From: Ectothiorhodosinus mongolicus | GTDB taxonomy: Bacteria > Pseudomonadota > Gammaproteobacteria > Ectothiorhodospirales > Ectothiorhodospiraceae | Length of the DNA stretch: 64,000 nucleotides | NCBI RefSeq assembly: GCF_022406875.1 | Contig: NZ_CP023018.1 | Span: forward strand, 531,575-595,574 | Direction of reading: 5' to 3' | In this document: positions 46,494 to 57,027 of the stretch, piece by piece | How positions within the stretch are numbered: position 1 is the stretch's first letter | Layout of the letters: each line of letters opens with the position of its first letter | Program-made: the position numbers and the translations under genes | Notes under the pieces: generated by a model | Told to the model about the DNA's origin: nothing | Databases searched by the model: none | What the model saw: only the letters and a program-made list of their open reading frames with translations

Positions 46494-47504
46494 GTGCGTG
46501 TTTTGACTCATGCCAGCCCACGCTGTGGGCTGGCTTTTTTATCTCTGCTGGGCCTACTACTGCTCAGCGGCTGCGCTGGCACGCCACAAACCCGGGCGCT
46601 CACTCAGTCACCGCCGCCACAGCTAGCCGATCGAATCGAGCTGACACAAACGCCTTTCTTTCCCCAAGAACAATATCAATGTGGACCCGCAGCGCTGGCC
46701 ACCGTGCTCAATCACCAAGGATATAGAGTCAGCGATACGGCTCTAGTCGATGAAATTTATGTGCCAGCGCGCCAAGGTTCGCTACAAACAGAAATCCTCG
46801 CTGCGGTACGCAGTCGCGACTTAATGGCTTATGTGCTGGAGCCTCAACTGGAATCCCTATTAAAAGAAGTCGCCAGCGGCCGACCGGTGCTGGTGATGCA
46901 AAACCTCGGCGTGAGCCTTTTCCCCGTTTGGCACTACGCTGTGGTGATCGGTTACGACCTGCCCGAGCAACGCATCATCCTGCGCTCGGGTCTCAATGAA
47001 CGCCACATCAATAGTTTTAAGACCTTCGAGCGCACATGGCGACGCGCCAACCGTTGGGCCATCATCATCACTGACCCCAATGAAATTAATGCCAGTGCCC
47101 AAGTTTTGCCTTGGCTGCGCACCGCCTCGGGTCTAGAGCAAACGGGGCGCCTTAAAGCCGCGACATCAGCTTACCAAAGCGCCATGCATCGCTGGCCCGA
47201 ACAACCGATTGCTTGGATTGGTCTAGCCAACACACAAGTAGCGGCGGGAGACACTCAGGCTGCTGAAGCGGCGTTGCGCGATCTGGTGGCACAACATCCC
47301 CACAATGCGCCTGGGTGGAACAATCTGGCCAATGTGTTGTTACTGCATGGCTGCGCGATGCCAGCCCTCAACGCCGCTCAATGTGCCATCAGGCTGCAGC
47401 CCGAACACCCGAGCTTTCAGGAAACACTGCGTGCGGTCAGTCGACAACCGGAAATGTCCGAACCTGAGCACTGCTCAGCCACGCCACCCTGCCCCCTGAG
47501 ATAA
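46494..47504 (+). CDS. PA2778-type lipoprotein: C39-like peptidase domain with TPR repeats
   Basis: About 336 residues. The lipobox LLLLSGC precedes the mature protein. A papain-like C39 region follows with the candidate catalytic cysteine in QYQCGPAALATVL and histidine in VWHYAVVIGYD. TPR repeats fill the C-terminal third (RLKAATSAYQSAMHRWP and onwards). Target proteins are unknown. The start is uncertain: I chose the GTG at 46494, seven bases after the PA2779 gene. A perfect terminator hairpin lies within the signal-peptide codons, so the gene may be attenuated. Confidence 0.82.
   Translation: MRVLTHASPRCGLAFLSLLGLLLLSGCAGTPQTRALTQSPPPQLADRIELTQTPFFPQEQYQCGPAALATVLNHQGYRVSDTALVDEIYVPARQGSLQTEILAAVRSRDLMAYVLEPQLESLLKEVASGRPVLVMQNLGVSLFPVWHYAVVIGYDLPEQRIILRSGLNERHINSFKTFERTWRRANRWAIIITDPNEINASAQVLPWLRTASGLEQTGRLKAATSAYQSAMHRWPEQPIAWIGLANTQVAAGDTQAAEAALRDLVAQHPHNAPGWNNLANVLLLHGCAMPALNAAQCAIRLQPEHPSFQETLRAVSRQPEMSEPEHCSATPPCPLR
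46512..46540 (+). terminator. Intrinsic terminator inside the start of the PA2778-type gene
   Basis: A ten-base-pair perfect stem GCCAGCCCAC/GTGGGCTGGC with a GCT loop is followed by six T residues. It is 26 bases past the PA2779 stop and is also part of the next reading frame (SPRCGLAF). Confidence 0.85.
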
Positions 47505-47506
47505 GC

Positions 47507-48862
47507 CTAGACCTGCAGCTGCAAAATAGCCGTTGCCACGCCGAAATAAACGAGAATACCGCCGACATCGGCGATGGAGGTAACTAACGGCGCACTGGCC
47601 GTAGCGGGGTCCATTTTCAGACGGGTCAAAATCAGCGGCAGCAACAAACCCACCATACTGCCAACAATCACCACCAGCACCATAGCAATAGCCACAGCCA
47701 AGCCCACATCGGGGCCGCCCAACCAAGCCGCCGCCCCCCAAATCGCCAGTCCTAATGTGAACCCCAAAGCCACGGATACCAGCAGCTCCTTGGCCCACAA
47801 CGACCACCAATCGCGCAATTGCACATCGCCGGTGGCTAGCGAACGCACCATCAGAGTCGATGCCTGAGTACCAGCATTACCGCCACTAGCAATCACCAAC
47901 GGCAGGAAAAATACCAAGGCCACAACCATCTCAATCGCCGTCTCAAAAAGAGCGATGGCGGCGCCACTCACGAGGTTCACCAAAATCAAAATCAGCAGCC
48001 AGCCCACTCGCTTGCGATACAGCAACTGCATGCCCGCATCTTTGAGGTTGAGCATCAGCGGACCCACACCCACACTGCCCATGCGCAGAAAGTCCTCAGT
48101 GGTCTCTTCCTCGGTGACGTCCATGACATCATCCACCGTGATGATGCCAACGAGAATCTCGCGCTCATCCACCACCGGCAAGACTTCAAGGTCATAACGA
48201 CGGATCAATTGCACCGCTTCTTCTTGATCAGCCCGGGTTTGCACGTGAATCACATCCGTGCGCATCAAACTGCCCACCTGCCGTTTGGCCGCTCCCAACA
48301 ACAAATCCTTGAGTTTCACCACACCCAGCAGCCGACCGTCCTCATCCGTCACAAAAGCCACGTTAACGGTCTCACTTTCCTCGTATTTTTCGCGCACATG
48401 ATCCAAAGCCTGAGCCAATGTCCATTCGCTGCGCAAAGCGATAAACTCCGGCGTCATGCGCCGACCCGCGCTGTCCACGGGATAGGCCAGTAGGCTCTTG
48501 ATGACCCAGCGATCCTTATCGGGCAACAAGCTCATCAAATCGCGCGCCAGCTCCTCTGGCAAGCGATGAATCACCGCCGCCGCATCGTCAAATGAGAGCT
48601 CAGCCAATAGCGCTGCCCGCTCGTCATCATTGAGATCCAGCATGATGCCTTGCTGCTGATCCTCACTGAAATAAGAGAACACATCGGCTGCCCGCTCCTG
48701 CGGCAAAGTGCGAAATAGAACCACCCAATGACGACGATCCAGCTCAGCAACCAGTTCCGCTAGATCCTGATCCTGCAATACATCCAGATGCGCATGCAGG
48801 ATCTGCCAATCACCGGCTTCGAGGTGCTTACTCAGTTGTTCTACACTCAGGGACTCGCTCAT
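47507..48862 (-). CDS. mgtE: Magnesium transporter MgtE, second copy of a tandem pair
   Basis: 451 residues. The N-terminal MgtE superhelical domain is followed by two CBS domains (AFVTDEDGRLLGVVKLKDLL and PVVDEREILVGIITVDDVMDV). Five membrane segments include the pore motif SGGNAGTQASTL. MgtE is a Mg2+-gated channel with a cytosolic magnesium sensor. Its ATG is one base after the stop of a similar mgtE gene, so the two are co-translated and may assemble together. Confidence 0.95.
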   Translation of the reverse strand: MSESLSVEQLSKHLEAGDWQILHAHLDVLQDQDLAELVAELDRRHWVVLFRTLPQERAADVFSYFSEDQQQGIMLDLNDDERAALLAELSFDDAAAVIHRLPEELARDLMSLLPDKDRWVIKSLLAYPVDSAGRRMTPEFIALRSEWTLAQALDHVREKYEESETVNVAFVTDEDGRLLGVVKLKDLLLGAAKRQVGSLMRTDVIHVQTRADQEEAVQLIRRYDLEVLPVVDEREILVGIITVDDVMDVTEEETTEDFLRMGSVGVGPLMLNLKDAGMQLLYRKRVGWLLILILVNLVSGAAIALFETAIEMVVALVFFLPLVIASGGNAGTQASTLMVRSLATGDVQLRDWWSLWAKELLVSVALGFTLGLAIWGAAAWLGGPDVGLAVAIAMVLVVIVGSMVGLLLPLILTRLKMDPATASAPLVTSIADVGGILVYFGVATAILQLQV

Positions 48863-48863
48863 C

Positions 48864-50216
48864 TCACACGATCCCCAAAATCATGGCAGCTAGGCTGAAA
48901 TAAATACTGATACCGGCGACGTCGGCAATCGAGGTCACTAAAGGCGCACTGGCTGTAGCCGGATCCATCTTGAAACGCGATAAAACAAAGGGCAGCAGCA
49001 TACCGAGCATACTGCCCACAACCACCACCAGCAGCATGGCCAGAGCAATCAGCACCGCAACGTCCATGCCCCCGCGCCAAAATCCCAATGCAGAAACAGC
49101 CACCGCCATGGTCACCCCCAAGGCCGTGGCCACCAACAGCTCTTTACCCCACAGCTTCAACCAGTCGCTGGGCTCGACATCACCGGTGGCCAAAGAACGC
49201 ACCATCAAGGTGGATGACTGCGTCCCGGCATTACCTCCGCCCGCAATAATCAAGGGCAGGAAAAACACCAACACCACCAGCGCCTCAATGGCGTCGCCAT
49301 GACCCGCAATCACGACACCACCGATCATATTGATGGCAATTAAAATGAGCAGCCAGCCCACCCGCTTACGGTATAAAAGCGCCGGCGAGGCATCGCGTAA
49401 ACTGAGGTTCAAAACGCCCAAACTGCCCATGCGCTGGAAATCCTCGGTGGTTTCTTCCTCCTCCACGTCCAACACATCGTCAACGGTCACAATCCCCAGA
49501 AGTTCTTGGTCCTCATCCACGACCGGCAATGCCGTCAGGTCATAGTGGCGGATCATATGCAGCGCCTCTTCCTGAGGCTCATGCGCATCGATAGCGATCA
49601 CTGAGGTCGTCATCAAATCGGAGACCAGCTGCTCCGACTCACGGCGCAGAAAATATTTCAGTGGCAAGACACCCTGCAACACGCCGTCCTCATTGGTGAC
49701 ATACACCAGATTCACGGTCTCGCCGCGCTCGGCTTGAAGACGCAAGTGATCCAAGGCTTGGGCCATGGTCCACTCGGGGCGCACACTCACCACAGCCGTG
49801 GTCATCAGGCGGCCACAACTATCCTCCGGATAGCCTAATAAAGTCAGTGCGCGACGAATCGAGCGGAACGGCAGCATGCGCAACAAACGGCGCACTTCCG
49901 GCTGCGGCAATTCCTCAAGTAGAGCGGTCAGGTCGTCGGGCAACATCTCCGAGAGCAGATAACGCCCCTCACCAACCGAGATTTGCTCCAGCAACTGCAT
50001 CTGCTGACCATGCTCGAGGTAGGAAAACACATCCACACGTCGGCCCAACGGCAGCAGCCGAAATACATCGCGACGTTCGGCGACATCCAATTCCGCTAAA
50101 ACCGCGGCAATATCCTGAATGCGCATCTCATCCAAGCGCGCCCGCACACCGCTGAGGTCAGCGGCGGCCAAACACTCAAGTACGTGTTCTAGATCGTGGA
50201 GATGCGAGGAGTCCAT
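48864..50216 (-). CDS. mgtE: Magnesium transporter MgtE, first copy of a tandem pair
   Basis: 450 residues with the same domain order as its neighbour: N domain, two CBS domains (YVTNEDGVLQGVLPLKYFL and PVVDEDQELLGIVTVDDVLDV) and five membrane segments with AGGGNAGTQSSTL. Alignment by eye shows clear paralogy, with the strongest conservation in the channel. The membrane part and the acidic linker EEEETTEDF are shared. It is the upstream gene of the pair. Confidence 0.95.
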   Translation of the reverse strand: MDSSHLHDLEHVLECLAAADLSGVRARLDEMRIQDIAAVLAELDVAERRDVFRLLPLGRRVDVFSYLEHGQQMQLLEQISVGEGRYLLSEMLPDDLTALLEELPQPEVRRLLRMLPFRSIRRALTLLGYPEDSCGRLMTTAVVSVRPEWTMAQALDHLRLQAERGETVNLVYVTNEDGVLQGVLPLKYFLRRESEQLVSDLMTTSVIAIDAHEPQEEALHMIRHYDLTALPVVDEDQELLGIVTVDDVLDVEEEETTEDFQRMGSLGVLNLSLRDASPALLYRKRVGWLLILIAINMIGGVVIAGHGDAIEALVVLVFFLPLIIAGGGNAGTQSSTLMVRSLATGDVEPSDWLKLWGKELLVATALGVTMAVAVSALGFWRGGMDVAVLIALAMLLVVVVGSMLGMLLPFVLSRFKMDPATASAPLVTSIADVAGISIYFSLAAMILGIV

Positions 50217-50273
50217 GGGCCGATATTTTTACATATCCAGATGACGAATAGCGGACAGCCGGGGGGCTTTGTC

Positions 50274-51227
50274 TCACTCTTTTGCATCTAAGCAGGGCAG
50301 CAGTTGCGCGAAATCATCCGGCAGTGGCGCCTCACATACTAAGGCTTCGCCCGTCTCAGGGTGCACCAGACCTAAGCGAGCGGCATGCAAGGCCTGTCGT
50401 CGCAACTGCTGCAACTGCGTAATCGCCGCCTCCGACAAGCCGGCAGGCAAGCGTAGCCGCCCACCATAGGTCGGATCACCCACAATGGGATAACGAATAT
50501 GCGCCATATGCACGCGGATTTGGTGGGTACGCCCTGTCTCCAGTTTGACCCGCAACAAAGTGAAACCCGAATAGCGCTGCTCGACACGATAATGGGTAAT
50601 GGCTTCCCGACCATTGGCGACAACTGCCATCCGCTTGCGATCTACAGGGTGACGACCAATCGGCTCATCCACCGTACCACCGGAGATCATCTCGCCCTGC
50701 ACCAGGGCCAGATATTCACGGCTGACGCTACGCGCCTGCAGCTGGCGCACCAAATCGGTGTGGGCGCGCAGAGTTCGCGCCACCACCAAAAGACCCGAAG
50801 TCTCCTTATCCAAGCGATGCACTATCCCGGCCCGCGGCAAACTCGCTAACTCCGGCGCGTAGTGCAACAAGGCGTTCACTAACGTGCCTTGCGGATGTCC
50901 TACGGCAGGATGCACCACCAACCCCGCTGGCTTGTGAATCACCAAGAGATGTTCATCTTCGTAGATCAAGTCAAGCGGCAAAGGCTGAGCCACATCCTCG
51001 CTGACGGCCACATCCTGAGCGGCATCAATCAACACCTGCTCACCCCCCAGCACCTTATCGCGAACCCTTGGGGTACGCCCATCCAGCAACACTTCACCCG
51101 CTTGTATCCACTGTTGCAGGCGACTGCGCGAATAGTCTGAAAATAGCTGGGCTAACACGCTATCCAGTCGCTGTCCCGAGAAGTCTTCGGGGATCAAGGT
51201 CTGCAGCTGGATACGTGTCTTGCTCAT
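50274..51227 (-). CDS. rluD: Ribosomal large subunit pseudouridine synthase D
   Basis: 317 residues. An S4-like RNA-binding domain (RLDSVLAQLFSDYSRSRLQQ) precedes the synthase domain with the catalytic motif HRLDKETSGLLVVART. RluD modifies helix 69 of 23S rRNA. It is divergent from bamD, and the two starts are separated by about 50 bases, the same arrangement as in E. coli and many relatives. Confidence 0.96.
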   Translation of the reverse strand: MSKTRIQLQTLIPEDFSGQRLDSVLAQLFSDYSRSRLQQWIQAGEVLLDGRTPRVRDKVLGGEQVLIDAAQDVAVSEDVAQPLPLDLIYEDEHLLVIHKPAGLVVHPAVGHPQGTLVNALLHYAPELASLPRAGIVHRLDKETSGLLVVARTLRAHTDLVRQLQARSVSREYLALVQGEMISGGTVDEPIGRHPVDRKRMAVVANGREAITHYRVEQRYSGFTLLRVKLETGRTHQIRVHMAHIRYPIVGDPTYGGRLRLPAGLSEAAITQLQQLRRQALHAARLGLVHPETGEALVCEAPLPDDFAQLLPCLDAKE

Positions 51228-51276
51228 GGGGCTCGGTTATACTGAGGGGATGTCATTATCCACTGCCTGGAATACC

Positions 51277-52065
51277 ATGTCAGCTATGCGACTCGTCATT
51301 ATCGCCTTACTTAGCCTCACGCTCATCTCGGGCTGCAGCTCTTGGCGCTCAGACCCCACCCGAGATTGGTCCGCCAGCCAGCTTTATGAAGAGGCCAAAT
51401 CCGCTTTGAATCGGGGCAGTTATGATCGCGCCGTGGAGCTTTATGAAACGCTGGAAGCGCGGTTTCCCTTCGGCCGCCACGCCCAACAAGCTCAGCTGGA
51501 AATCGCCTATGCCTATTACAAGGCGCAAGAACCTGAAATGGCGATTGCCGCCATTGACCGTTTCCTGCAGATTAACCCACGCCACCCGCATGTGGACTAT
51601 GCCTATTATCTGCGCGGCCTCACCAACTTTGAGCGCGATCTGAGTTTTATTAATCGTTGGATCCCACAGGATCAGTCCCGCCGCGATGCTGCGCCGCTGC
51701 GCGATGCTTTCGAGGATTTTGGCAATCTTGTGCGCAACTTCCCCGACAGCCGCTATAGCCAGGACGCGCGTGATCGCATGATGCATCTGCGCAACATGCT
51801 GGCCGATCATGAACTCTACATCGCTGACTTTTATATGCGGCGCGGCGCTTGGTTGGCTGCCGCCAAGCGAGCCAGCTATGTCATCGAGCATTATGATCAA
51901 AGTGATGCCGTCCCTCAGGCACTGGTGATTATGGTTCGCGCCTACCGGGAACTGGATATGAATGATCTGGCGGATGATGCTTTACGGGTTTTACAGCTAA
52001 ACTTCCCTGAAGAGGCGCAGCGTCAACGACTCAGTCATCTTCCGCAGCCGCACCGCTCTAGCTAG
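51277..52065 (+). CDS. bamD: Outer-membrane assembly lipoprotein BamD
   Basis: 262 residues. The lipoprotein signal ends LTLISGCSS. TPR-like repeats follow: RGSYDRAVELYETLEARFPF, then NPRHPHVDYAYYLRGL, the family signature region. BamD is the essential partner of BamA in outer-membrane protein insertion. The open frame extends to 51220; the ATG at 51277 gives the best signal peptide, and ATGs at 51250 and 51286 are alternatives. The BepA-like protease at 3284 works in the same pathway. Confidence 0.95.
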   Translation: MSAMRLVIIALLSLTLISGCSSWRSDPTRDWSASQLYEEAKSALNRGSYDRAVELYETLEARFPFGRHAQQAQLEIAYAYYKAQEPEMAIAAIDRFLQINPRHPHVDYAYYLRGLTNFERDLSFINRWIPQDQSRRDAAPLRDAFEDFGNLVRNFPDSRYSQDARDRMMHLRNMLADHELYIADFYMRRGAWLAAAKRASYVIEHYDQSDAVPQALVIMVRAYRELDMNDLADDALRVLQLNFPEEAQRQRLSHLPQPHRSS

Positions 52066-52078
52066 GGGGCCAAGGCTC

Positions 52079-52938
<860 letters not shown>

Positions 52939-52975
52939 CTAGAGTCTCTGTCCTCAATAGTGAATATCAGCAAAC

Positions 52976-54610
52976 CTAGTGTAACAGCCTGCCATAACCC
53001 GATGTAATGGGATAGCGCCGATCCTTACCGAAGTTACGGCGGGTAACACGCACACCTGGAGGCGCTTGGCGGCGCTTGTACTCATTGCGCAGCACCAAAC
53101 TGATCACCCGCTCCACCGTTGCGGCATCAAATCCCTCAGCAACGATCTGCGCATAAGAGGCATCCTGCTCGACAAAGCGCTCCAAGATAACATCCAAAAT
53201 CTCATAAGGCGGCAGACTGTCTTGATCCATCTGATCAGGGGCCAACTCCGCTGATGGCGGGCGCTGCAGTACCCGTTCTGGGATCGCTGGGCTACGCATA
53301 TTGCGATAACGTGCCAAGCGATACACCCAAAGTTTCGAGACGTCCTTAAGCGGCGCAAACCCCCCCGCCATATCGCCATACAGCGTGGCATAACCCACAG
53401 CCATCTCGCTCTTATTACCCGTAGTCAAAAGCATGCGGCCGGTCTTATTGGAAAAAGCCATTAAAATCATGCCGCGGCAACGCGCCTGGATATTCTCCTC
53501 TGTGGCGTCTTTAGCCAGACCCGCAAAGGGACGCTCTAGGGCCTGCATGAATGACTCTACCATCGGCGCGATAGAAATCTCATCGAACTTAACCCCCAGC
53601 AGCTCAGCTTGGGCCTTGGCATCTTCACGGCTGATATCCGCCGTGTAGTGGTAAGGCATCATCAAAGCCTCGACCGCATCAGCCCCCAAGGCATCCACCG
53701 CGATACACAGCGTCAACGCCGAATCAATACCGCCAGAAAGTCCCAGCACCACGCCGTGAAAGCCATTTTTTTGAACATAATCGCGCACGCCGGTGACCAG
53801 CGCCTCATACAAACTGGCCTCGTCCGTCTGTTCGGGGGCCATCACCCCCTGATGCAGACGCAGCCCCTGGGCATCCACGGTCAATTCCAATGCATACAGG
53901 CCCGTTTGCCAAGGAGGTGCGCTCAAATGCAGCTCGCCTGAGGCATCCACTGCCAGCGAATGGCCATCAAACACCAACTCATCCTGACCACCGACCATAT
54001 TGAGATAGACAATCGGCAAGCCGGTTTCTGTCACCCTTTGTCGCAGCACACTCAGGCGCTCAGCCCCCTTTCCCAGATGATAGGGTGAGGCATTGATATT
54101 CAAAATCAGCTGCGCACCGGCATCACAGGCTTTTTGCGCCGGCTCGGGACCCCAAATATCCTCACAAATTGTGATGCCCATGGGCACGCCCGCCACCTCA
54201 ACCACCAAAGCTTGCTGACCTGCGCTGAAATAGCGTTTCTCGTCAAACACGCTGTAGTTAGGCAAGCGCTGCTTGAAATAAGGCCCCAAGCGTTCCCCAT
54301 CGCGTAACAATACGGCCGCATTAAACAACTGACCGTTCTCACGCCAAGGCAGCCCGAGAACAACATCGATGCCACGCACCTGCTGAGATAGCTGCTGTAA
54401 CGCCCGCTCACAGCGATCATGCAAGCTAGCGCGCAGCAGCAAGTCCTCCGGCGGATAGCCGGTGAGCATCAGCTCAGGAAACAAGATTAGATCGGCACCC
54501 ACCTCATCGCGGGCGCGCAGACAGGCCTGAGCCATAAGCTCAGCATTGCCCTCAACATCGCCAACGAAAGGATTGAGCTGGGCCAGCACCAGCTTGATCG
54601 ATCGAGTCAT
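52976..54610 (-). CDS. nadE: Glutamine-dependent NAD+ synthetase
   Basis: 544 residues in two parts. The N-terminal nitrilase-type glutaminase domain carries E in FPELMLTGYPPEDL, K in YFKQRLPNYSVFDEKRYF and C in GITICEDIWGPEP. The C-terminal synthetase has the P-loop GLSGGIDSALTL. It amidates nicotinate adenine dinucleotide. Its ATG overlaps the sucD stop by one base (TAATG). NadC of the same pathway is at 10185. Confidence 0.97.
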   Translation of the reverse strand: MTRSIKLVLAQLNPFVGDVEGNAELMAQACLRARDEVGADLILFPELMLTGYPPEDLLLRASLHDRCERALQQLSQQVRGIDVVLGLPWRENGQLFNAAVLLRDGERLGPYFKQRLPNYSVFDEKRYFSAGQQALVVEVAGVPMGITICEDIWGPEPAQKACDAGAQLILNINASPYHLGKGAERLSVLRQRVTETGLPIVYLNMVGGQDELVFDGHSLAVDASGELHLSAPPWQTGLYALELTVDAQGLRLHQGVMAPEQTDEASLYEALVTGVRDYVQKNGFHGVVLGLSGGIDSALTLCIAVDALGADAVEALMMPYHYTADISREDAKAQAELLGVKFDEISIAPMVESFMQALERPFAGLAKDATEENIQARCRGMILMAFSNKTGRMLLTTGNKSEMAVGYATLYGDMAGGFAPLKDVSKLWVYRLARYRNMRSPAIPERVLQRPPSAELAPDQMDQDSLPPYEILDVILERFVEQDASYAQIVAEGFDAATVERVISLVLRNEYKRRQAPPGVRVTRRNFGKDRRYPITSGYGRLLH

Positions 54611-55479
54611 TAGGCCATCAGTGCGCGCAGAGTTTCACCCATATCTGCCGGCGAGCGCACCACCGTGGCCCCAGCAGCCTCCAGCGCTGCAAACTTTTGA
54701 TCTGCCGTGCCTTTGCCACCAGAAATAATCGCCCCGGCGTGGCCCATACGCCGCCCGGGCGGTGCCGTCACGCCAGCGATATAAGCCACCACCGGCTTGG
54801 TCACATGCGCCTGAATAAACTCAGCCGCCTCTTCTTCGGCAGTGCCGCCAATCTCACCGACAAGAATAATCCCCTCGGTTTGCGGATCGTCCTGAAATAA
54901 ACGCAAACAATCGACGAAGTTCATGCCCTGGATGGGATCACCGCCGATCCCGACACAGGTGCTTTGCCCCAGGCCGGCATCGGTTGTCTGTTTGACGGCT
55001 TCATAAGTTAAAGTCCCAGAGCGCGAGACAACCCCCACCCGCCCGGGCTGATGAATATGGCCAGGCATAATGCCGATCTTGCAGGTGCCTGGGGTGATGA
55101 TGCCCGGACAATTGGGGCCAATGAGATACACCGAACGCCCTGCCAAAGCGGCTTTGACCTTAAGCATATCCATGACGGGAATGCCCTCGGTGATACAAGC
55201 AATCACCCCAATGCCCGCATCAGCTGCTTCCAAAATCGCATCGGCCGCAAAAGCGGCCGGCACATAAATCATCGTCGCATTAGCACCCGTGCCCTGTACC
55301 GCATCATGCACGGTATCAAATACCGGCAAATCCAAATGCTTCTGCCCACCTTTGCCGGGTGTCACGCCGCCCACCATCTGTGTGCCATAGGCAATGGCCT
55401 GTTCTGAATGGAAAGTCCCTTGCTTGCCGGTGAAGCCCTGACAAATCACCCGCGTATCTTCGTTAATCAAAATACTCAT
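54610..55479 (-). CDS. sucD: Succinyl-CoA ligase, alpha subunit
   Basis: 289 residues. The CoA-binding [15 protein letters not shown] lies at the N-terminus. The active-site histidine region [18 protein letters not shown] is near residue 245, and [11 protein letters not shown] is in the middle. It overlaps sucC by four bases, the usual operon, and converts succinyl-CoA to succinate with nucleotide formation in the TCA cycle. Confidence 0.97.
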   Translation of the reverse strand: MSILINEDTRVICQGFTGKQGTFHSEQAIAYGTQMVGGVTPGKGGQKHLDLPVFDTVHDAVQGTGANATMIYVPAAFAADAILEAADAGIGVIACITEGIPVMDMLKVKAALAGRSVYLIGPNCPGIITPGTCKIGIMPGHIHQPGRVGVVSRSGTLTYEAVKQTTDAGLGQSTCVGIGGDPIQGMNFVDCLRLFQDDPQTEGIILVGEIGGTAEEEAAEFIQAHVTKPVVAYIAGVTAPPGRRMGHAGAIISGGKGTADQKFAALEAAGATVVRSPADMGETLRALMA

Positions 55480-56645
55480 GCGCCTACTCCTGCAGCTGCT
55501 ACCACTTGGCGCGCGCCCTCAGTCAGTGACTCAGCCGTGATGATATTAAAGTCGCTCTCCGCCAGTAGCTGCCGGCCACGCTCCACGTTAGTGCCCTCCA
55601 AGCGCACCACCACCGGCACCCCGACATCCACCTCGCGCACGGCGCTGATAATGCCCTCAGCAATCAAATCACAGCGCACAATGCCGCCAAAGATATTCAC
55701 AAACACGGCTTTGACACTGCCATCAGACAAGATGATCTTGAAGGCTTCGCTGACCCGAGCTGCGGTAGTGCCACCACCCACGTCCAAAAAGTTGGCCGGC
55801 TCGCCACCATGCAGCTTAATCAAGTCCATGGTTGCCATCGCCAATCCAGCGCCATTGACCATGCAGCCAATCGTGCCATCCAAGCGAATATAATTAAGCT
55901 CATGCTCACTGGCGCGGGCCTCGGCCGCATCTTCCTGACTAAGATCGCGCAGCGCTGCAAGTTCCGGCTGGCGATAAAGGGCGTTGCCATCCAAGTTCAC
56001 CTTGGCATCCAAGGCAATCAAATCCCCGGCCTTGGTCACCACCAAGGGATTGATTTCCACCAAACTGGCATCGCTTTCGACAAACAGGCGATACAGCTGC
56101 CCCAAAAGCTTCACGAAGGCGCCGATCTGCGCTCCTTGCAAACCCAAAGCAAAAGCCGCACGGCGTCCCTGATAGGGCATATAACCCACCACTGGCTCAA
56201 CAAAAAGGGTTAGCAGCTTTTCTGGCGTCTTAGCCGCCACCTCTTCAATATCCATGCCACCAGCAGCCGACACCATAATCGCCACGCGCCGAGTACCGCG
56301 ATCCACCACCAAACTGATGTACAACTCGCGATCGATATCGGTGAGCGACTCGATCAGTAGCGTTTGGATTGGCAGCCCCTGAGGACCGGTTTGATGGGTC
56401 ACCAACTGCTGCCCCAGCAAGCCATCAGCGGCCTCCTTCACAGCGGGGACACCCTTGACCAGCTTCACCCCTCCAGCTTTACCCCGCCCTCCGGCGTGTA
56501 CCTGCGCCTTGACTACCCAAGCCTCACCGCCCAAGCTCAAAGCGGCTTGCTCGGCTTCGGCGACACTGGCGGCTGGTTTACCTTCGGGAACCGGTATGCC
56601 AAAACGGCGAAATAAGTCTTTTGATTGATACTCGTGCAGGTTCAT
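55476..56645 (-). CDS. sucC: Succinyl-CoA ligase, beta subunit
   Basis: 389 residues. It begins with the conserved [20 protein letters not shown]. The ATP-grasp domain has [19 protein letters not shown], and the C-terminal ligase domain has [17 protein letters not shown] and [12 protein letters not shown]. It partners SucD. The sucCD-nadE-glnB transcript seems to start here, since a divergent gene lies upstream. Confidence 0.97.
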   Translation of the reverse strand: MNLHEYQSKDLFRRFGIPVPEGKPAASVAEAEQAALSLGGEAWVVKAQVHAGGRGKAGGVKLVKGVPAVKEAADGLLGQQLVTHQTGPQGLPIQTLLIESLTDIDRELYISLVVDRGTRRVAIMVSAAGGMDIEEVAAKTPEKLLTLFVEPVVGYMPYQGRRAAFALGLQGAQIGAFVKLLGQLYRLFVESDASLVEINPLVVTKAGDLIALDAKVNLDGNALYRQPELAALRDLSQEDAAEARASEHELNYIRLDGTIGCMVNGAGLAMATMDLIKLHGGEPANFLDVGGGTTAARVSEAFKIILSDGSVKAVFVNIFGGIVRCDLIAEGIISAVREVDVGVPVVVRLEGTNVERGRQLLAESDFNIITAESLTEGARQVVAAAGVGA

Positions 56646-56692
56646 GGTTTTGTAGTACCTTTTTTATCATCACACACGATTGGGATTACGCC

Positions 56693-56935
56693 ATGCAAAT
56701 TCTATTTGTTATTGCTGCACTGGTACTTTTGTTCATGATCGTGCGGCTCCTATTGCGTACGCCCAAAACACCGCGCCCACAGCAGGCGCCGAAAGTCACA
56801 TCGCGACGCATGCTGCGCTGTGATCACTGTGGCCTACACGTCCCCGAGAATGAAGCGGTCCGTGAGGGAAACAAACACTTCTGCTGCCCTGACCATCGCG
56901 ATATGGCGCTCAGCAAGCAGTCTACACGAGATTGA
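56693..56935 (+). CDS. PP0621-like small zinc-ribbon membrane protein
   Basis: 80 residues. One membrane segment (MQILFVIAALVLLFMIVRLLL) is followed by a basic linker and a CDHCGLHVPENEAV...CCPDH motif that probably binds zinc. This matches the PP0621 family, often found near pilB-pilC and coaE in proteobacteria; its role is unknown. I chose the ATG at 56693 because the frame upstream (to 56621) overlaps sucC and is not membrane-like. Confidence 0.8.
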   Translation: MQILFVIAALVLLFMIVRLLLRTPKTPRPQQAPKVTSRRMLRCDHCGLHVPENEAVREGNKHFCCPDHRDMALSKQSTRD

Positions 56936-57027
56936 TTCTCCGCAATAACGCCCACTCATCCATCCCGTATAACCGCTCACGCAGTTGACCCTTGCTGAGG
57001 CGCCTGAGTCGCTGCAGGCTCTGGGGT

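Noticed and set aside
51349-51900. 183-codon minus-strand ORF opposite bamD
   Set aside because: Antisense to a well-supported lipoprotein gene; no signal or domain of its own.
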